Of a stretch of 64,000 nt of DNA, positions 23,521 to 32,278 are shown piece by piece. Made by a program: the position numbers and the translations under genes. The stretch is taken from assembly GCF_003259845.1 (NCBI RefSeq), contig NZ_QLMJ01000028.1:62001-126000 (forward strand), written 5' to 3'. Source of the stretch: Actinoplanes lutulentus (GTDB lineage: Bacteria > Actinomycetota > Actinomycetes > Mycobacteriales > Micromonosporaceae). The notes beneath the pieces are model-generated. The model was not told the DNA's origin. It did not search any database and was given only the letters and a program-made list of their open reading frames with translations. Position 1 is the stretch's first letter. Every line of letters starts with the position of its first letter.

Positions 23521-23556
23521 GAAAAACAAAAAGGCAAGGAGAGCGATCTCCCTGCC
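23521..23556 (-). terminator. intrinsic terminator pointing left (minus strand)
   Basis: GGCAAGGAGA (23533-23542) pairs with TCTCCCTGCC (23547-23556) with one internal mismatch, and on the minus strand the stem is followed by a T-rich run (23521-23532). The orientation fits a minus-strand transcript, although the flanking genes are on the plus strand. Confidence 0.65.
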
Positions 23557-23579
23557 GTATCTAACGTATATCGCACCAG

Positions 23580-23598
23580 GGGGCTTGCGGCAAGACCC
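23580..23598 (+). promoter_or_regulatory. rifamycin-associated element (RAE)
   Basis: GGGGCTTGCGGCAAGACCC matches the published 19-bp RAE consensus (GGGGCTTGCGGCAAGGCCC) at 18 of 19 positions and is an inverted repeat that extends outward with AGGGG/CCCCT. RAEs control rifamycin-inducible genes in actinomycetes. It lies 57 bases before the rph start. Confidence 0.9.
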
Positions 23599-23655
23599 CT
23601 GCTTTGCCGAAGAATCATCGCTCGGACTGGCACGGTGGTTTCGGGGGGATTCGCG

Positions 23656-26040
23656 ATGACAGAGCAGTATGTGGTCGACCTGGATCAGGTCGACGAGACG
23701 CAGGTAGCGCTGGTCGGCGGCAAGGGCGCGAACCTGGGCGCGCTGACCCGGCTCGACGGCGTCGACGTGCCGGCCGGCTTCTGCGTGACGACACACGCCT
23801 TCCGGCGGGTGGTGCCACCGGACCTGACCATCCCGGACGATCTCGCCGCCGCGATCACCAGCAGGATCGAGCCGGGTGCCGCCTACGCCGTCCGCTCCAG
23901 CGCCACCGCCGAGGATCTCCCGACGGCCTCGTTCGCCGGCCAGCACGACAGCTACCTCAACATCACCGGTCCGGCCGAGATCCTGAAACACATCACCCGT
24001 TGCTGGGCGTCGCTGTTCACCGGCCGCGCGGTCGCCTACCGCGACCACAACACCATCGACCACGGTACGGTCGCGATGGCCGTCGTGGTCCAGAAGATGG
24101 TCGTCCCGGAGGCCTCCGGGGTGCTCTTCACCGCCGACCCGCTCACCGGCAACCGGCGGACCAGCTCGGTGGAGGCCGTCCCCGGGCTCGGCGAGGACCT
24201 GGTCGCCGGCCGGGTCACCCCGGATCTGTTCACGGTCCGTGACGACACGATCATCACCAGGACGCAAGCCGGCGACAAACCCGCGCTCACCGACGACCAG
24301 GTCCGAGCGCTCACCCACCTCGGCCGGCGCATCGAAGCTCACTTCGGCCGCCCGCAGGACATCGAGTGGTGCCTGGCCGGCGGCGGCTTCCAGATTGTGC
24401 AGAGCCGCCCGATCACCACCCTTTTCCCCACCCCCGAAACCCCAGATCAAGAGCCTCATGTGTACGTCTCCGTGGGGCACCAGCAGATGATGACCGACGC
24501 GATGAAGCCGCTCGGGTGGTCGATGTGGCAGCGCACGGCGATGGCCCCGATGCACGAGGCCGGCGGGCGGCTGTTCGTCGACGTGACCCGCGCCCTGGGT
24601 ACACCGTCGAAACGGGACGGGCTCCTGGAGATCATGGGCAAGGGCGATCCGGCCGTGGCCGACGCACTGCGCACTGTCGTCGATGCGGGGTTCGTTCCCG
24701 CGTACCCGGAAGTGGCTCTTGAAGGGCCGCCGCCCGGCGGCGGAAGTCCGCAGATCTCCACCGATCCGGCGATCGTCGAGGAGTTGATCGCGCGCAGCGA
24801 GGCGGACATCGTCGCGCTGCGGGAGGCGATCGCGGGGAAGTCCGGGACGGCGCTGTTCGCGTTCCTGCTGGAGGCGTTCGAGGAGCACAAGCGGTTTCTG
24901 TCGGATCCGCTGAGCATTCAGGCGATCATGGCGGGGATGGGGGCCACGTGGTGGCTCAACGACAAGCTGGCCGGATGGCTGGGGGAGACGAACGCAGCGG
25001 ACACGCTGACGCTGTCCGCGCCCGGCAACATCACCTCGGAGATGGGCCTGGCGCTGCTCGATCTCGCCGACGTGATCCGCGAGTTTCCGCAGGTGGTGGA
25101 GTTTCTGGGGTCGGCCGGCGACGACTTCCTGGAGAGGCTGCCGGCGGTCGCGGGCGGGGCCGAGGCGCGTGAGGCCATCGAAGGCTATCTTGATCGGTAC
25201 GGGATGCGGTGCGTCGGCGAGATCGACATCACCCGGCCGCGGTGGAGTGAGCGCCCGGCCACGCTGATCCCGGTCATTCTGGACAGCGTCAAGAACGGGG
25301 AACCGGGCGCGGCCGGGCGGCGGTTCGAGCAGGGCCGGCAGCGGGCATCGTCGAAGGCGCACGAGGTCCTCGAACGGCTGCGGGCGCTGCCGGACGGGGA
25401 GAGCAAGGCCGCCGAGACGTCGGCGATGATCGAGCGGTTGCGGACTTTCATCGGTTATCGGGAATATCCGAAATACTGGATCGTGTGCCGGTATTTCGTC
25501 TACAAGCAAGCGCTGCTGGCCGAAGCGGCCCGGGTCTTCGCGGACCCGGAGGACGCGTTCTTCCTGACGTTCGACGAGTTCCACGACGTCGTCCGGGGGA
25601 GAGATCTCATTCTCGAACGCAGGGATCAGTTCCGGACATTCGAGACGCTGACCACGCCCCGGGTGCTCACCTCCGACGGCGAGGCCGTGATGGGCTCCTA
25701 CCGGCGTGACGACGTGCCGGACGGTGCCCTGGTCGGCCTGCCGGTCTCCGCCGGAACCGTCGAGGGCCGGGCCCGGGTCGTCCTCGACATGGCGAAGGCC
25801 GAGCTCGAAGCGGGCGACATCCTGGTCACGACCTACACCGACCCGAGCTGGACCCCGGTACTCGTCGCCGTCGCGGGCCTGGTCACCGAGGTCGGCGGCC
25901 TGATGACACACGGCGCGGTGATCGCCCGCGAGTACGGACTACCCGCCGTCGTCGGCGTGGAGCACGCCACCCGGCTGATCCAGGACGGTCAGCGGATCCG
26001 GGTGCACGGCGCCGGCGGGTACGTCGAGCTGCTGCCGTAA
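23656..26040 (+). CDS. rph: rifampin phosphotransferase
   Basis: 794-aa cytoplasmic enzyme that inactivates rifamycins by ATP-dependent phosphorylation of C21-OH, a dikinase-like reaction. Three parts are visible: ATP-grasp domain (GGKGANLG at about 22, YAVRSSATAEDLPTASFAGQ at about 77), rifampin-binding middle (GHQQMMTDAMKPLG near 275) and C-terminal swivelling PEP-synthase-like His domain with catalytic His in GGLMTHGAVIAREYGLPAVV. ATG 23656 follows a GGGGGGAT ribosome site. The adjacent RAE predicts rifamycin-inducible expression. Confidence 0.95.
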   Translation: MTEQYVVDLDQVDETQVALVGGKGANLGALTRLDGVDVPAGFCVTTHAFRRVVPPDLTIPDDLAAAITSRIEPGAAYAVRSSATAEDLPTASFAGQHDSYLNITGPAEILKHITRCWASLFTGRAVAYRDHNTIDHGTVAMAVVVQKMVVPEASGVLFTADPLTGNRRTSSVEAVPGLGEDLVAGRVTPDLFTVRDDTIITRTQAGDKPALTDDQVRALTHLGRRIEAHFGRPQDIEWCLAGGGFQIVQSRPITTLFPTPETPDQEPHVYVSVGHQQMMTDAMKPLGWSMWQRTAMAPMHEAGGRLFVDVTRALGTPSKRDGLLEIMGKGDPAVADALRTVVDAGFVPAYPEVALEGPPPGGGSPQISTDPAIVEELIARSEADIVALREAIAGKSGTALFAFLLEAFEEHKRFLSDPLSIQAIMAGMGATWWLNDKLAGWLGETNAADTLTLSAPGNITSEMGLALLDLADVIREFPQVVEFLGSAGDDFLERLPAVAGGAEAREAIEGYLDRYGMRCVGEIDITRPRWSERPATLIPVILDSVKNGEPGAAGRRFEQGRQRASSKAHEVLERLRALPDGESKAAETSAMIERLRTFIGYREYPKYWIVCRYFVYKQALLAEAARVFADPEDAFFLTFDEFHDVVRGRDLILERRDQFRTFETLTTPRVLTSDGEAVMGSYRRDDVPDGALVGLPVSAGTVEGRARVVLDMAKAELEAGDILVTTYTDPSWTPVLVAVAGLVTEVGGLMTHGAVIAREYGLPAVVGVEHATRLIQDGQRIRVHGAGGYVELLP

Positions 26041-26060
26041 GGCGGGCGACCAGCCACCCC

Positions 26061-26747
26061 TCACCAGGGGAGCGGGCCACTCCGGTCGGAGAAGGTGCCG
26101 GTCGCTCCGGCCGTCGCGAGCGCCACGATGACGTCGCTGCCCTCGGTCACCGTCTGCGGCCCGGAATGACCGTTGAGGTCGGTGGCCGTCCAGCCCGGAT
26201 CCACCGCGTTGATCCGCACCTCGGGCAGGAACTGCGCGTACATCGCCGTCAGCATGTTCAGCGCGACCTTGCTGGCCGAGTACCCGAGCGACGGGACCGA
26301 GTGCTCCACCCGGGACTCGTCCGCACGGACCCCGAACGAGCCGAGCCCGCTGCTGACGTTGACGATGACCGGGGCATCCGACTCGCGCAGCAGCGGCAGG
26401 AACGCGTGCATCGTGCGGACCACGCCGACGGTGTTCGTGTTCAGCACCGACAGCACCTCGGGGCCGTCGAACTTCTCCAGGTCGCCGATCATGCCCGCGA
26501 TCCCGGCGTTGTTGATCAGCACGTCCAGGCCGCCGAACCGTACCCTCAGATCTGCCGCGGCAGCGGCCACCGACGCGTCGGAGGTGACGTCGAGGGTGAC
26601 CCCGTCGACGCCGAGGGTCTCGGCGGCCTGCCGGACCCGGTCGGCGTCCCGTCCGCCGATGACGACGCGGTGGCCGAGTTCGGCGAGCCGCCGGGCCGTC
26701 TCGTAGCCGAGGCCCTTGTTGCCGCCAGTGATCAATGTTGTGGTCAT
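26061..26747 (-). CDS. short-chain dehydrogenase/reductase
   Basis: 228-aa classical SDR: TGGNKGLGY (about 7-15), LINNAGIAG, NVSSGLG and catalytic YSASK. Cytoplasmic NAD(P)-dependent oxidoreductase of unknown substrate. It is divergent from an XRE regulator with a 9-bp inverted repeat in the gap, a design repeated at 2.1-4.1 kb. Its end converges on rph at 21 bases. Confidence 0.92.
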   Translation of the reverse strand: MTTTLITGGNKGLGYETARRLAELGHRVVIGGRDADRVRQAAETLGVDGVTLDVTSDASVAAAAADLRVRFGGLDVLINNAGIAGMIGDLEKFDGPEVLSVLNTNTVGVVRTMHAFLPLLRESDAPVIVNVSSGLGSFGVRADESRVEHSVPSLGYSASKVALNMLTAMYAQFLPEVRINAVDPGWTATDLNGHSGPQTVTEGSDVIVALATAGATGTFSDRSGPLPW

Positions 26748-26775
26748 GCACCGACCGTGACACGGTCTCGGGGCC

Positions 26776-26804
26776 GCTGGGTGGCGACGCTGGTACCACC
26801 CAGC
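26776..26804. promoter_or_regulatory. inverted repeat between divergent SDR and XRE genes
   Basis: GCTGGGTGG (26776-26784) and CCACCCAGC (26796-26804) form a perfect 9-bp inverted repeat with an 11-base spacer. It is the probable operator of the XRE regulator controlling both genes. No obvious copy is seen at the first SDR/XRE pair. Confidence 0.7.
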
Positions 26805-26833
26805 GCCGGGAAAGCCGGGCTACCGTTGGCCGG

Positions 26834-27649
26834 ATGAACTTCGCATCGCTGCTGCGCGCGTGGCGTGACCGTCTCCAGCCCGGCGACGCCGGCATCCCGG
26901 TCGGGCAGCGCCGCACCCGGGGCCTGCGCCGCGAAGAGGTGGCGATGCTGGCCGGGCTGTCGGTCGACTACCTGGTCCAGCTGGAGCAGGGCCGCGCCGA
27001 TCACCCGTCCGAGCAGGTCGTCGCCGCCCTGGCGCGGGTGCTCCAGCTGTCGGATCGGGAACGCGATCAGCTGTTCGTCGCGGCCGGCCTGCCCGCGCCG
27101 CTGCCGCGGACCGTGCCGACGCACATCCCGGACAGCGTCTCCCGGATGGTGGCGCGGATGTCCGACGCGGCCGTCGGTGTCTACACCTCGTACTGGCGGC
27201 TGCTGACCGCCAACCCGGCCTGGGAAGCGCTGCTGGGCGAGGCCGGTCCGGACCGCAACCTGATCCGGGAGGAGTTCGCCGGCAGCCGGCTCTGCGCGGT
27301 GCGGACCCCGGCCGAACGCGAATATCTCCAGCGAGCCCTCGTGTCCGACCTGCGGGCCACCCACATCCGGTACCCCGAGGACCCCGCCGTGCTCGCGCTG
27401 ATCACCGAGCTGGAGAACGCCAGCGAGCCGTTCGCCCGGATGTGGGCCGACGGGGTGCTGGTCGAGGACCGCAGCAAGCTCAAGACCTTCGAGCACCCGG
27501 TCGTCGGGTCGGTGACCCTCGACTGCGACATCTTCACGGTCGTCGGCACCGACCTGCGGATCCTGGCCTACACGGCCGCGCCCGGCACTGAGGACGCGGC
27601 CCGTTTCGAGCGGATCCGTCAGCTGTCCTTGTTCACCAGCGTGGGGTGA
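26834..27649 (+). CDS. XRE-family regulator with MmyB-like ligand-binding domain
   Basis: 271 aa. HTH with RGLRREEVAMLAGLSVDYLV (about 31-50), then the MmyB-like PAS domain (VGVYTSYWRLLTANPAWEAL onward). ATG 26834 is close to the divergent promoter and has no ribosome site, so it may be leaderless. Same architecture as 3218-4087. Probably a ligand-released repressor of the SDR gene. Its last 31 bases overlap the end of the convergent LCP gene. Confidence 0.9.
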   Translation: MNFASLLRAWRDRLQPGDAGIPVGQRRTRGLRREEVAMLAGLSVDYLVQLEQGRADHPSEQVVAALARVLQLSDRERDQLFVAAGLPAPLPRTVPTHIPDSVSRMVARMSDAAVGVYTSYWRLLTANPAWEALLGEAGPDRNLIREEFAGSRLCAVRTPAEREYLQRALVSDLRATHIRYPEDPAVLALITELENASEPFARMWADGVLVEDRSKLKTFEHPVVGSVTLDCDIFTVVGTDLRILAYTAAPGTEDAARFERIRQLSLFTSVG

Positions 27650-28791
27650 TCGAGCAGGAACGCCGCGACCCGGTCGGCCTTGACCGCGTCGAAGAACTCC
27701 TGGGCCAGGTCGGCCGGGACGAACTCCTCGCCGAGGTACTTGTTGCTGCCCGGCACGAACTTGCCGCCGCCGGGCAGCTTCACCGTCACCATGTCGTCGA
27801 CGTTGACGCCCTTGAGCGCCACGGCCCACTCGATCGGGCCGTTGCCGCCACCGGCGAACGTCAGCGACTCACCGGCCGCGTCCAGGATCTTCGTCATCTT
27901 GCCGACGTCGGTCATGACGTCCTTGCTCAGCGCCTCTTTGGCCATCGCCTTGATGAACTGCTGCTGGTGGCGCTGCCGGTCGTAGTCGGTCATCGGGGGA
28001 CCGCCCTTGAACTCGTAGCGCTGCCGGACGTAGTCCAGCGCCTGCCAGGGCTGCAGGCGTACCGGCTTGGTGCTCTTCTTGTAGTAAGCCTGCGGCCCGG
28101 TGTACGGGTGAGCGCAGTTGCCGCTGATCGGACAGCTCCGCAGCCGGGGCCGCTGGGTGCCCTCCGGCGTCAGGTGCTCCGACTTCACGTCCATGTCGAT
28201 GGTCATGGAGACGCCGCCGAGCGCTTCGACGATCTTCTTGAAGCCGCCGAAGTTGATGATCGCGGCCGCGTCGAAGTCCTTGATCCCGGTGTAGTTGGTG
28301 ACCGTCTTGGCCAGCACCTGGAACCCGTTCACCACGTCGATCTTGCCGTCCACCTGGCTGCCCAGCGCCATCGCAGAGTTGATCTTGTTGCTGTGGGCGC
28401 GGAGACCGGATTTCTCGTCCGCCGCGATCTCCACATACAGGTCACGCGGGATCGAGAACAGGTACGCCGTACTCATGTCCTTGGGAATGTGGGCGATCAG
28501 GATCGAGTCGGACAGCGGCGGGGTCGTCGCCTTCCGCGGGTCGATGCCGACGAGCAGGATGGTCAGCGGACCCTTGATGTCCTTCTTGCCGGCCTTCGCC
28601 GCACCGGTGTCCAGCAGCGCGTCGTTGGTGATGTCACCGGTGTACTTGGACAGCAGGCTCTGGCCGGCGACCAGCGTGCCACCGCTGGCGAACATCAGCA
28701 CGCAGCCGGCGATGGCACAGATCCGCGTCCACAACGGCGCGCGGTTCAAGACGGACTTAGCCAACGTTTCCCCCACCGGCTGCTCTGGCAT
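27619..28791 (-). CDS. LytR-CpsA-Psr (LCP) family protein
   Basis: 390 aa. N-terminal cytoplasmic tail, one transmembrane helix (about 22-45) and an extracellular LCP domain: LLVGIDPRK, DSILIAHIPKD, FSIPRDLYV, NKINSA and QRRHQQQF-type region RQRHQQQFI. LCP enzymes attach glycopolymers (arabinogalactan-type, teichoic acids or capsule) to peptidoglycan. Conserved Arg and Asp of the family are visible. Single gene with its own promoter upstream of 28791. Confidence 0.93.
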   Translation of the reverse strand: MPEQPVGETLAKSVLNRAPLWTRICAIAGCVLMFASGGTLVAGQSLLSKYTGDITNDALLDTGAAKAGKKDIKGPLTILLVGIDPRKATTPPLSDSILIAHIPKDMSTAYLFSIPRDLYVEIAADEKSGLRAHSNKINSAMALGSQVDGKIDVVNGFQVLAKTVTNYTGIKDFDAAAIINFGGFKKIVEALGGVSMTIDMDVKSEHLTPEGTQRPRLRSCPISGNCAHPYTGPQAYYKKSTKPVRLQPWQALDYVRQRYEFKGGPPMTDYDRQRHQQQFIKAMAKEALSKDVMTDVGKMTKILDAAGESLTFAGGGNGPIEWAVALKGVNVDDMVTVKLPGGGKFVPGSNKYLGEEFVPADLAQEFFDAVKADRVAAFLLDHPTLVNKDS

Positions 28792-28859
28792 CGAGCACGC
28801 ATGATTCCATGTCCGTTCAACAGGGCCCGACGACGGGGCGGAATTCGAGGTATGTCCAG

Positions 28860-30020
28860 ATGAAGATCTCGCTTCGAGCGCAGGCCGTCGCCCCTTTCTA
28901 TGCGATGGAAGTCGCCAAGCACGCCGCGATGATCGAGCTGGATGGCCACGACGTCATCCGCCTCAACATCGGTGAGCCGGATTTCGGTGCGCCCCCGATC
29001 GTGCGCGAGGCGATGATTAATGTCATGGACGGCCGGCCGCTGCCGTACACCGCCGCGCTCGGGCTGCCCGCGCTGCGCCAGGCCATCGCCGGTTTCTACC
29101 GCGACCGGCACGGCGTCGAGATCGACCCGGCCCGGATCGCGGTGACCGCGGGCGCGTCAGCCGCGCTGGTCCTGGCCGCGGCAGCGCTCGTCGACCCGGC
29201 CGACGAGGTGATCATCGGCGACCCGTCGTACCCCTGCAACCGCCAGATCATCGAAAGCTTCGGCGGCCACGTCCGGCTGGTGCCCACGACCCCGGCCACC
29301 CGGTTCCAGCTAAATTCCTCTTCGGTACGCGCGAACTGGTCGGCCACCACCGCCGGCGTCATGATCGCCACGCCGTCCAACCCGACCGGCACCTCGATTC
29401 CGCCGTCCGAGCTCGCGGCGATCTGCGAGCTGGCCCGTTCCCACGACGCCTGGCGCATCATCGACGAGATCTACCTGGACCTGGCCGGCGGAGCGACCGC
29501 CCTGACGTTCGACCCGGACGCCGTGGTGATCGGCAGCTTCTCGAAGTACTTCGGGCTCACCGGCTGGCGTCTCGGCTGGTGCGTGCTGCCGGCACCCTTG
29601 GTCCCGGCGGTGGAACGGCTCGCCCAGAACTTCTACATCTGCGCCTCGACCCCCGCCCAGCTGGCTGCCCTCGCCTGCTTCACGCCCGAGGCGCTGGCCG
29701 TCTGCGAGCAGCGCCGCGACGAGTTCGCAGCCCGGCGCACCCTGGTCCTCGACGGCCTGGCCCGGATCGGCCTACCGGTCCCGGTCCCACCCGACGGCCA
29801 CTTCTACTGCTACATCGACGTCAGCGGGACCGGCCTCAGCGCGGGGGAGTTCTGCGAGCGCGCACTCCAGGAGGCCAACGTCGCCCTCACCCCAGGACGA
29901 GACTTCGGTACGCACAGCGCGGAGACCCACGTCCGCCTGTCCTACACGGCGTCGATGGCCGACCTGCGCGAGGGCCTGGCCCGCCTGGAACGGTTCGTGT
30001 CCACTCTGCCGGTGATCTGA
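28860..30020 (+). CDS. class I/II PLP-dependent aminotransferase
   Basis: About 386 aa from ATG 28860 (GAGG at 28847-28850). Fold type I: IGEPDFGAP at the start, YTAALGLPALRQAI, PSNPTGTSIP, DEIYLDLAGG and the PLP-binding Lys in SFSKYFGLTGWRLGW. C-terminal LSYTASMADLREGL matches aspartate/aromatic aminotransferase relatives. Cytoplasmic; the amino-acid pair cannot be told. Overlaps the NUDIX gene by 1 base, so translation is coupled. Confidence 0.93.
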   Translation: MKISLRAQAVAPFYAMEVAKHAAMIELDGHDVIRLNIGEPDFGAPPIVREAMINVMDGRPLPYTAALGLPALRQAIAGFYRDRHGVEIDPARIAVTAGASAALVLAAAALVDPADEVIIGDPSYPCNRQIIESFGGHVRLVPTTPATRFQLNSSSVRANWSATTAGVMIATPSNPTGTSIPPSELAAICELARSHDAWRIIDEIYLDLAGGATALTFDPDAVVIGSFSKYFGLTGWRLGWCVLPAPLVPAVERLAQNFYICASTPAQLAALACFTPEALAVCEQRRDEFAARRTLVLDGLARIGLPVPVPPDGHFYCYIDVSGTGLSAGEFCERALQEANVALTPGRDFGTHSAETHVRLSYTASMADLREGLARLERFVSTLPVI

Positions 30021-30523
30021 TGACACCGCATCCGCGCCGCTCCGTCCGCGCGATCCTGCTCGACGAGGACGACCGCATCCTGCTGTGCCGGTTCGCGTTC
30101 CCTCACCCGGCGGTGCCCGGCGAGGCGACAGCCGTCTGGGCGGCACCGGGCGGCGGCATCGAACCCGGCGAGGACATGGCGACGGCCCTGCGCCGCGAAC
30201 TGCGCGAGGAGACCGGCCTGACGATCACCGCCGACCCACCCCACGTCTGGCACCAGGAAGTCCTCGACGCCGGCATCGCGCCGGGCTTCGACGGCATCGT
30301 CAACGACTACTTCCTCGTCCGCGTTGGCCACTTCCCGCCCCGCGGCGACCTCTCCGACGACCAGCTCGCCGCCGAGCACATCACCGGGTTCCGCTGGTGG
30401 CATCTCGCGGAGATCACCGGCCACCCCGGCCCCGACCTGTTCTCGCCCCGCGACCTCGCCACCCCGTTGACAGCGCTCCTCACCACCGGCCCACCGGCTC
30501 AGCCGATCCACCTAGGCCTCTAG
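30020..30523 (+). CDS. NUDIX hydrolase
   Basis: 167 aa. NUDIX box is complete: GGGIEPGEDMATALRRELRE then ETGL, with all the conserved Gly, Glu and Arg residues that bind Mg2+ and the diphosphate. Such enzymes cleave nucleoside diphosphate derivatives. Start ATG 30020 overlaps the aminotransferase stop (TGATG). Substrate unknown. Confidence 0.93.
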   Translation: MTPHPRRSVRAILLDEDDRILLCRFAFPHPAVPGEATAVWAAPGGGIEPGEDMATALRRELREETGLTITADPPHVWHQEVLDAGIAPGFDGIVNDYFLVRVGHFPPRGDLSDDQLAAEHITGFRWWHLAEITGHPGPDLFSPRDLATPLTALLTTGPPAQPIHLGL

Positions 30524-30536
30524 CCGCGCAAACGCC

Positions 30537-31016
30537 TCACCGTGATCCGCGGCGCCAGACCTCGAACGTCTGCTGCACCCGCCACGTCCCGTCCGGCTGC
30601 CGGGCCTCGTTGCGCCACCGGAACGCCGACGGCGTGATGTCGGAGAACGTCCACCGCAGATCACCGCCGTCGAGCACGATCTCCTCGCCCGCCGCGGACG
30701 CGCGGAAGGTGTGGGTACGGCCGCGGACCGGCCCTACCCACGTGGACCGCCACACTCCCGGCCCGGCGGCGGGATCCGGGAAGCGGACGCTGACGCCGTG
30801 CTCCACCCCCGGCAGGATCCACACGTCGGTCGTGGCCCGGCCACCCAGCGCGTACCCGAAATGCCACTCGCCGCGGCGCACGCTCGTGGTGCCGTCCGGT
30901 TCGTATTCGGTGCAGTCCAGGTCCCACGTTCCGGCGAACCGCCCGAACAGGCCCAGATCGACGCCCGAGGCCGGCCCGTCTGCGAAGAAAGCGCCGGCAA
31001 TGGCTGAGTTGTCCAT
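30537..31016 (-). CDS. hypothetical protein, lipocalin/DUF1579-like
   Basis: 159 aa. A single beta-rich domain: FGRFAGTWDLDCTEYEPDGT, GEWHFGYALGGRATTDVW, GVWRSTWVGPVRGRTHTF and FSDITPSAFRWRNEARQPDG. Resembles the DUF1579-like calycin proteins. No signal peptide. A frame extending to 32381 was rejected because it is antisense to the peptidase gene. Divergent from the peptidase, convergent with the NUDIX gene. Confidence 0.8.
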   Translation of the reverse strand: MDNSAIAGAFFADGPASGVDLGLFGRFAGTWDLDCTEYEPDGTTSVRRGEWHFGYALGGRATTDVWILPGVEHGVSVRFPDPAAGPGVWRSTWVGPVRGRTHTFRASAAGEEIVLDGGDLRWTFSDITPSAFRWRNEARQPDGTWRVQQTFEVWRRGSR

Positions 31017-31103
31017 CCCGGCACGATAGCGAGAACTCCTCAAGTCGCTGCCCCGCGACACCGATAGGGCCGGTCCGCGTCGGCTAACTGGGGAGGAACC
31101 AGC

Positions 31104-32234
31104 GTGGTGGTTTTCAATGTGAGCACGGCAGTTAAGCGTCGGATCCGCACCACCGCACTGACAGCCGGACCAGCATTGATGCTCATCATGGCCGCCGCAG
31201 TCCCGGCACAGGCCGCCGGCATCCCGGCCGAGGCCGCCGCGGAGAACGCGCTGTCCGGCGCGATCACGCCGGATGTCAGTGTCGCCAAGTCCGCCGGCAC
31301 CAGTTACGCCACGGCGATGCTGAACAAGCTCGGCCGCCAGGCCCACCTCGAGCGCGTCGCCGCGCAGCTGCCCACCCTGCGTCAACTCGCTGCGGCCCGC
31401 GCCACCGAAGCCGACAGTGCCCGCAAGGCGCAGACGGCCACCGCAGCGTCCGTCACTCGCGCGAGCACCGCCGACACAGCGGCACGAGCGAAACTCGCCT
31501 CGGCGAAGCGTGCCGTCACCCTCGCCAAGAAGACGCTGACGGCCGCGAAGAAGCAGCGCCCGTACAGCAGCACCCGGGTCGCCAAGGCCACCAAGGCGAA
31601 GACCACGGCCGAGAACGCCGTGCGGACCCGCGCCGCCACCGTCACGACCACCGCGTCGGCGCTGTCCGCCGCCCGTAAGACCAACACCACGGCGGTTGGC
31701 ACCCTGAACGCCGCCACCGCCACGTACCAGAGCGCCGCCAAGAAGGTCAGCAACGCGCAGCTGGCGATCAAGGCGTGGCCCGCCGAGCGGGCGGCACTGG
31801 CAGCGCAGGCCGCGTCGCTCAGCCAGCAGGTCGTCACCCAGTCCCGGACCGCCTTCTCCACCGTGAACGTCTACGGCGTCACCGTCAACCGGGTCGTCGC
31901 GTACCAGTTCCAGCACATGATCGACGACGCGGCTAAGGCCGGCGTGAAGCTGTCCGGTGGCGGGTTCCGTACCAAGCAGCAGCAGATCGCCCTGCGTACC
32001 GCGAACGGCTGCCCGGACGTCTGGACCGCCCCGGCGTCGTCGTGCCGCGTCCCGACCGCGATCCCCGGCCGTTCCTTGCACGAGGTGGGTCTCGCGATCG
32101 ACATGACCGCCGACGGCAAGTCGATGAACACCCGCAAGAGCGCCGGCTTCAAGTGGATGGCCGCGCACGCCGGCAACTACGGCTTCGTGAACCTGCCGTC
32201 CGAGCCGTGGCACTGGTCCATCACCGGGGGCTGA
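31104..32234 (+). CDS. secreted M15-family D-Ala-D-Ala carboxypeptidase (VanY-like)
   Basis: 376 aa from GTG 31104, GGGGAGGAACC upstream. Signal peptide ending in AQA (about 34) is followed by a long Ala/Lys-rich coiled coil (about 75-230) and a C-terminal M15 zinc peptidase: SLHEVGLAIDM (SxHxxGxAxD) and SEPWHWSI (ExWHW). It trims peptidoglycan stem peptides outside the cell; the coiled coil may anchor or position the enzyme. The chemoreceptor gene follows at 45 bases. Confidence 0.92.
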   Translation: MVVFNVSTAVKRRIRTTALTAGPALMLIMAAAVPAQAAGIPAEAAAENALSGAITPDVSVAKSAGTSYATAMLNKLGRQAHLERVAAQLPTLRQLAAARATEADSARKAQTATAASVTRASTADTAARAKLASAKRAVTLAKKTLTAAKKQRPYSSTRVAKATKAKTTAENAVRTRAATVTTTASALSAARKTNTTAVGTLNAATATYQSAAKKVSNAQLAIKAWPAERAALAAQAASLSQQVVTQSRTAFSTVNVYGVTVNRVVAYQFQHMIDDAAKAGVKLSGGGFRTKQQQIALRTANGCPDVWTAPASSCRVPTAIPGRSLHEVGLAIDMTADGKSMNTRKSAGFKWMAAHAGNYGFVNLPSEPWHWSITGG

Positions 32235-32278
32235 GCAAACGGCGGACTTTTGGCGGGGCGGAATCGTACGGTGAGCTG

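Noticed and set aside
23320..25911. 863-residue minus-strand open frame
   Set aside because: It is antisense to the TetR and rph genes and reads as Arg/Pro-rich low-complexity sequence. Codon bias of high-GC DNA explains it.
31040..31103. Possible c-di-AMP (ydaO) riboswitch before the peptidase gene
   Set aside because: Such riboswitches precede some actinomycete wall hydrolases, but the leader is too short and the conserved core is not recognisable.
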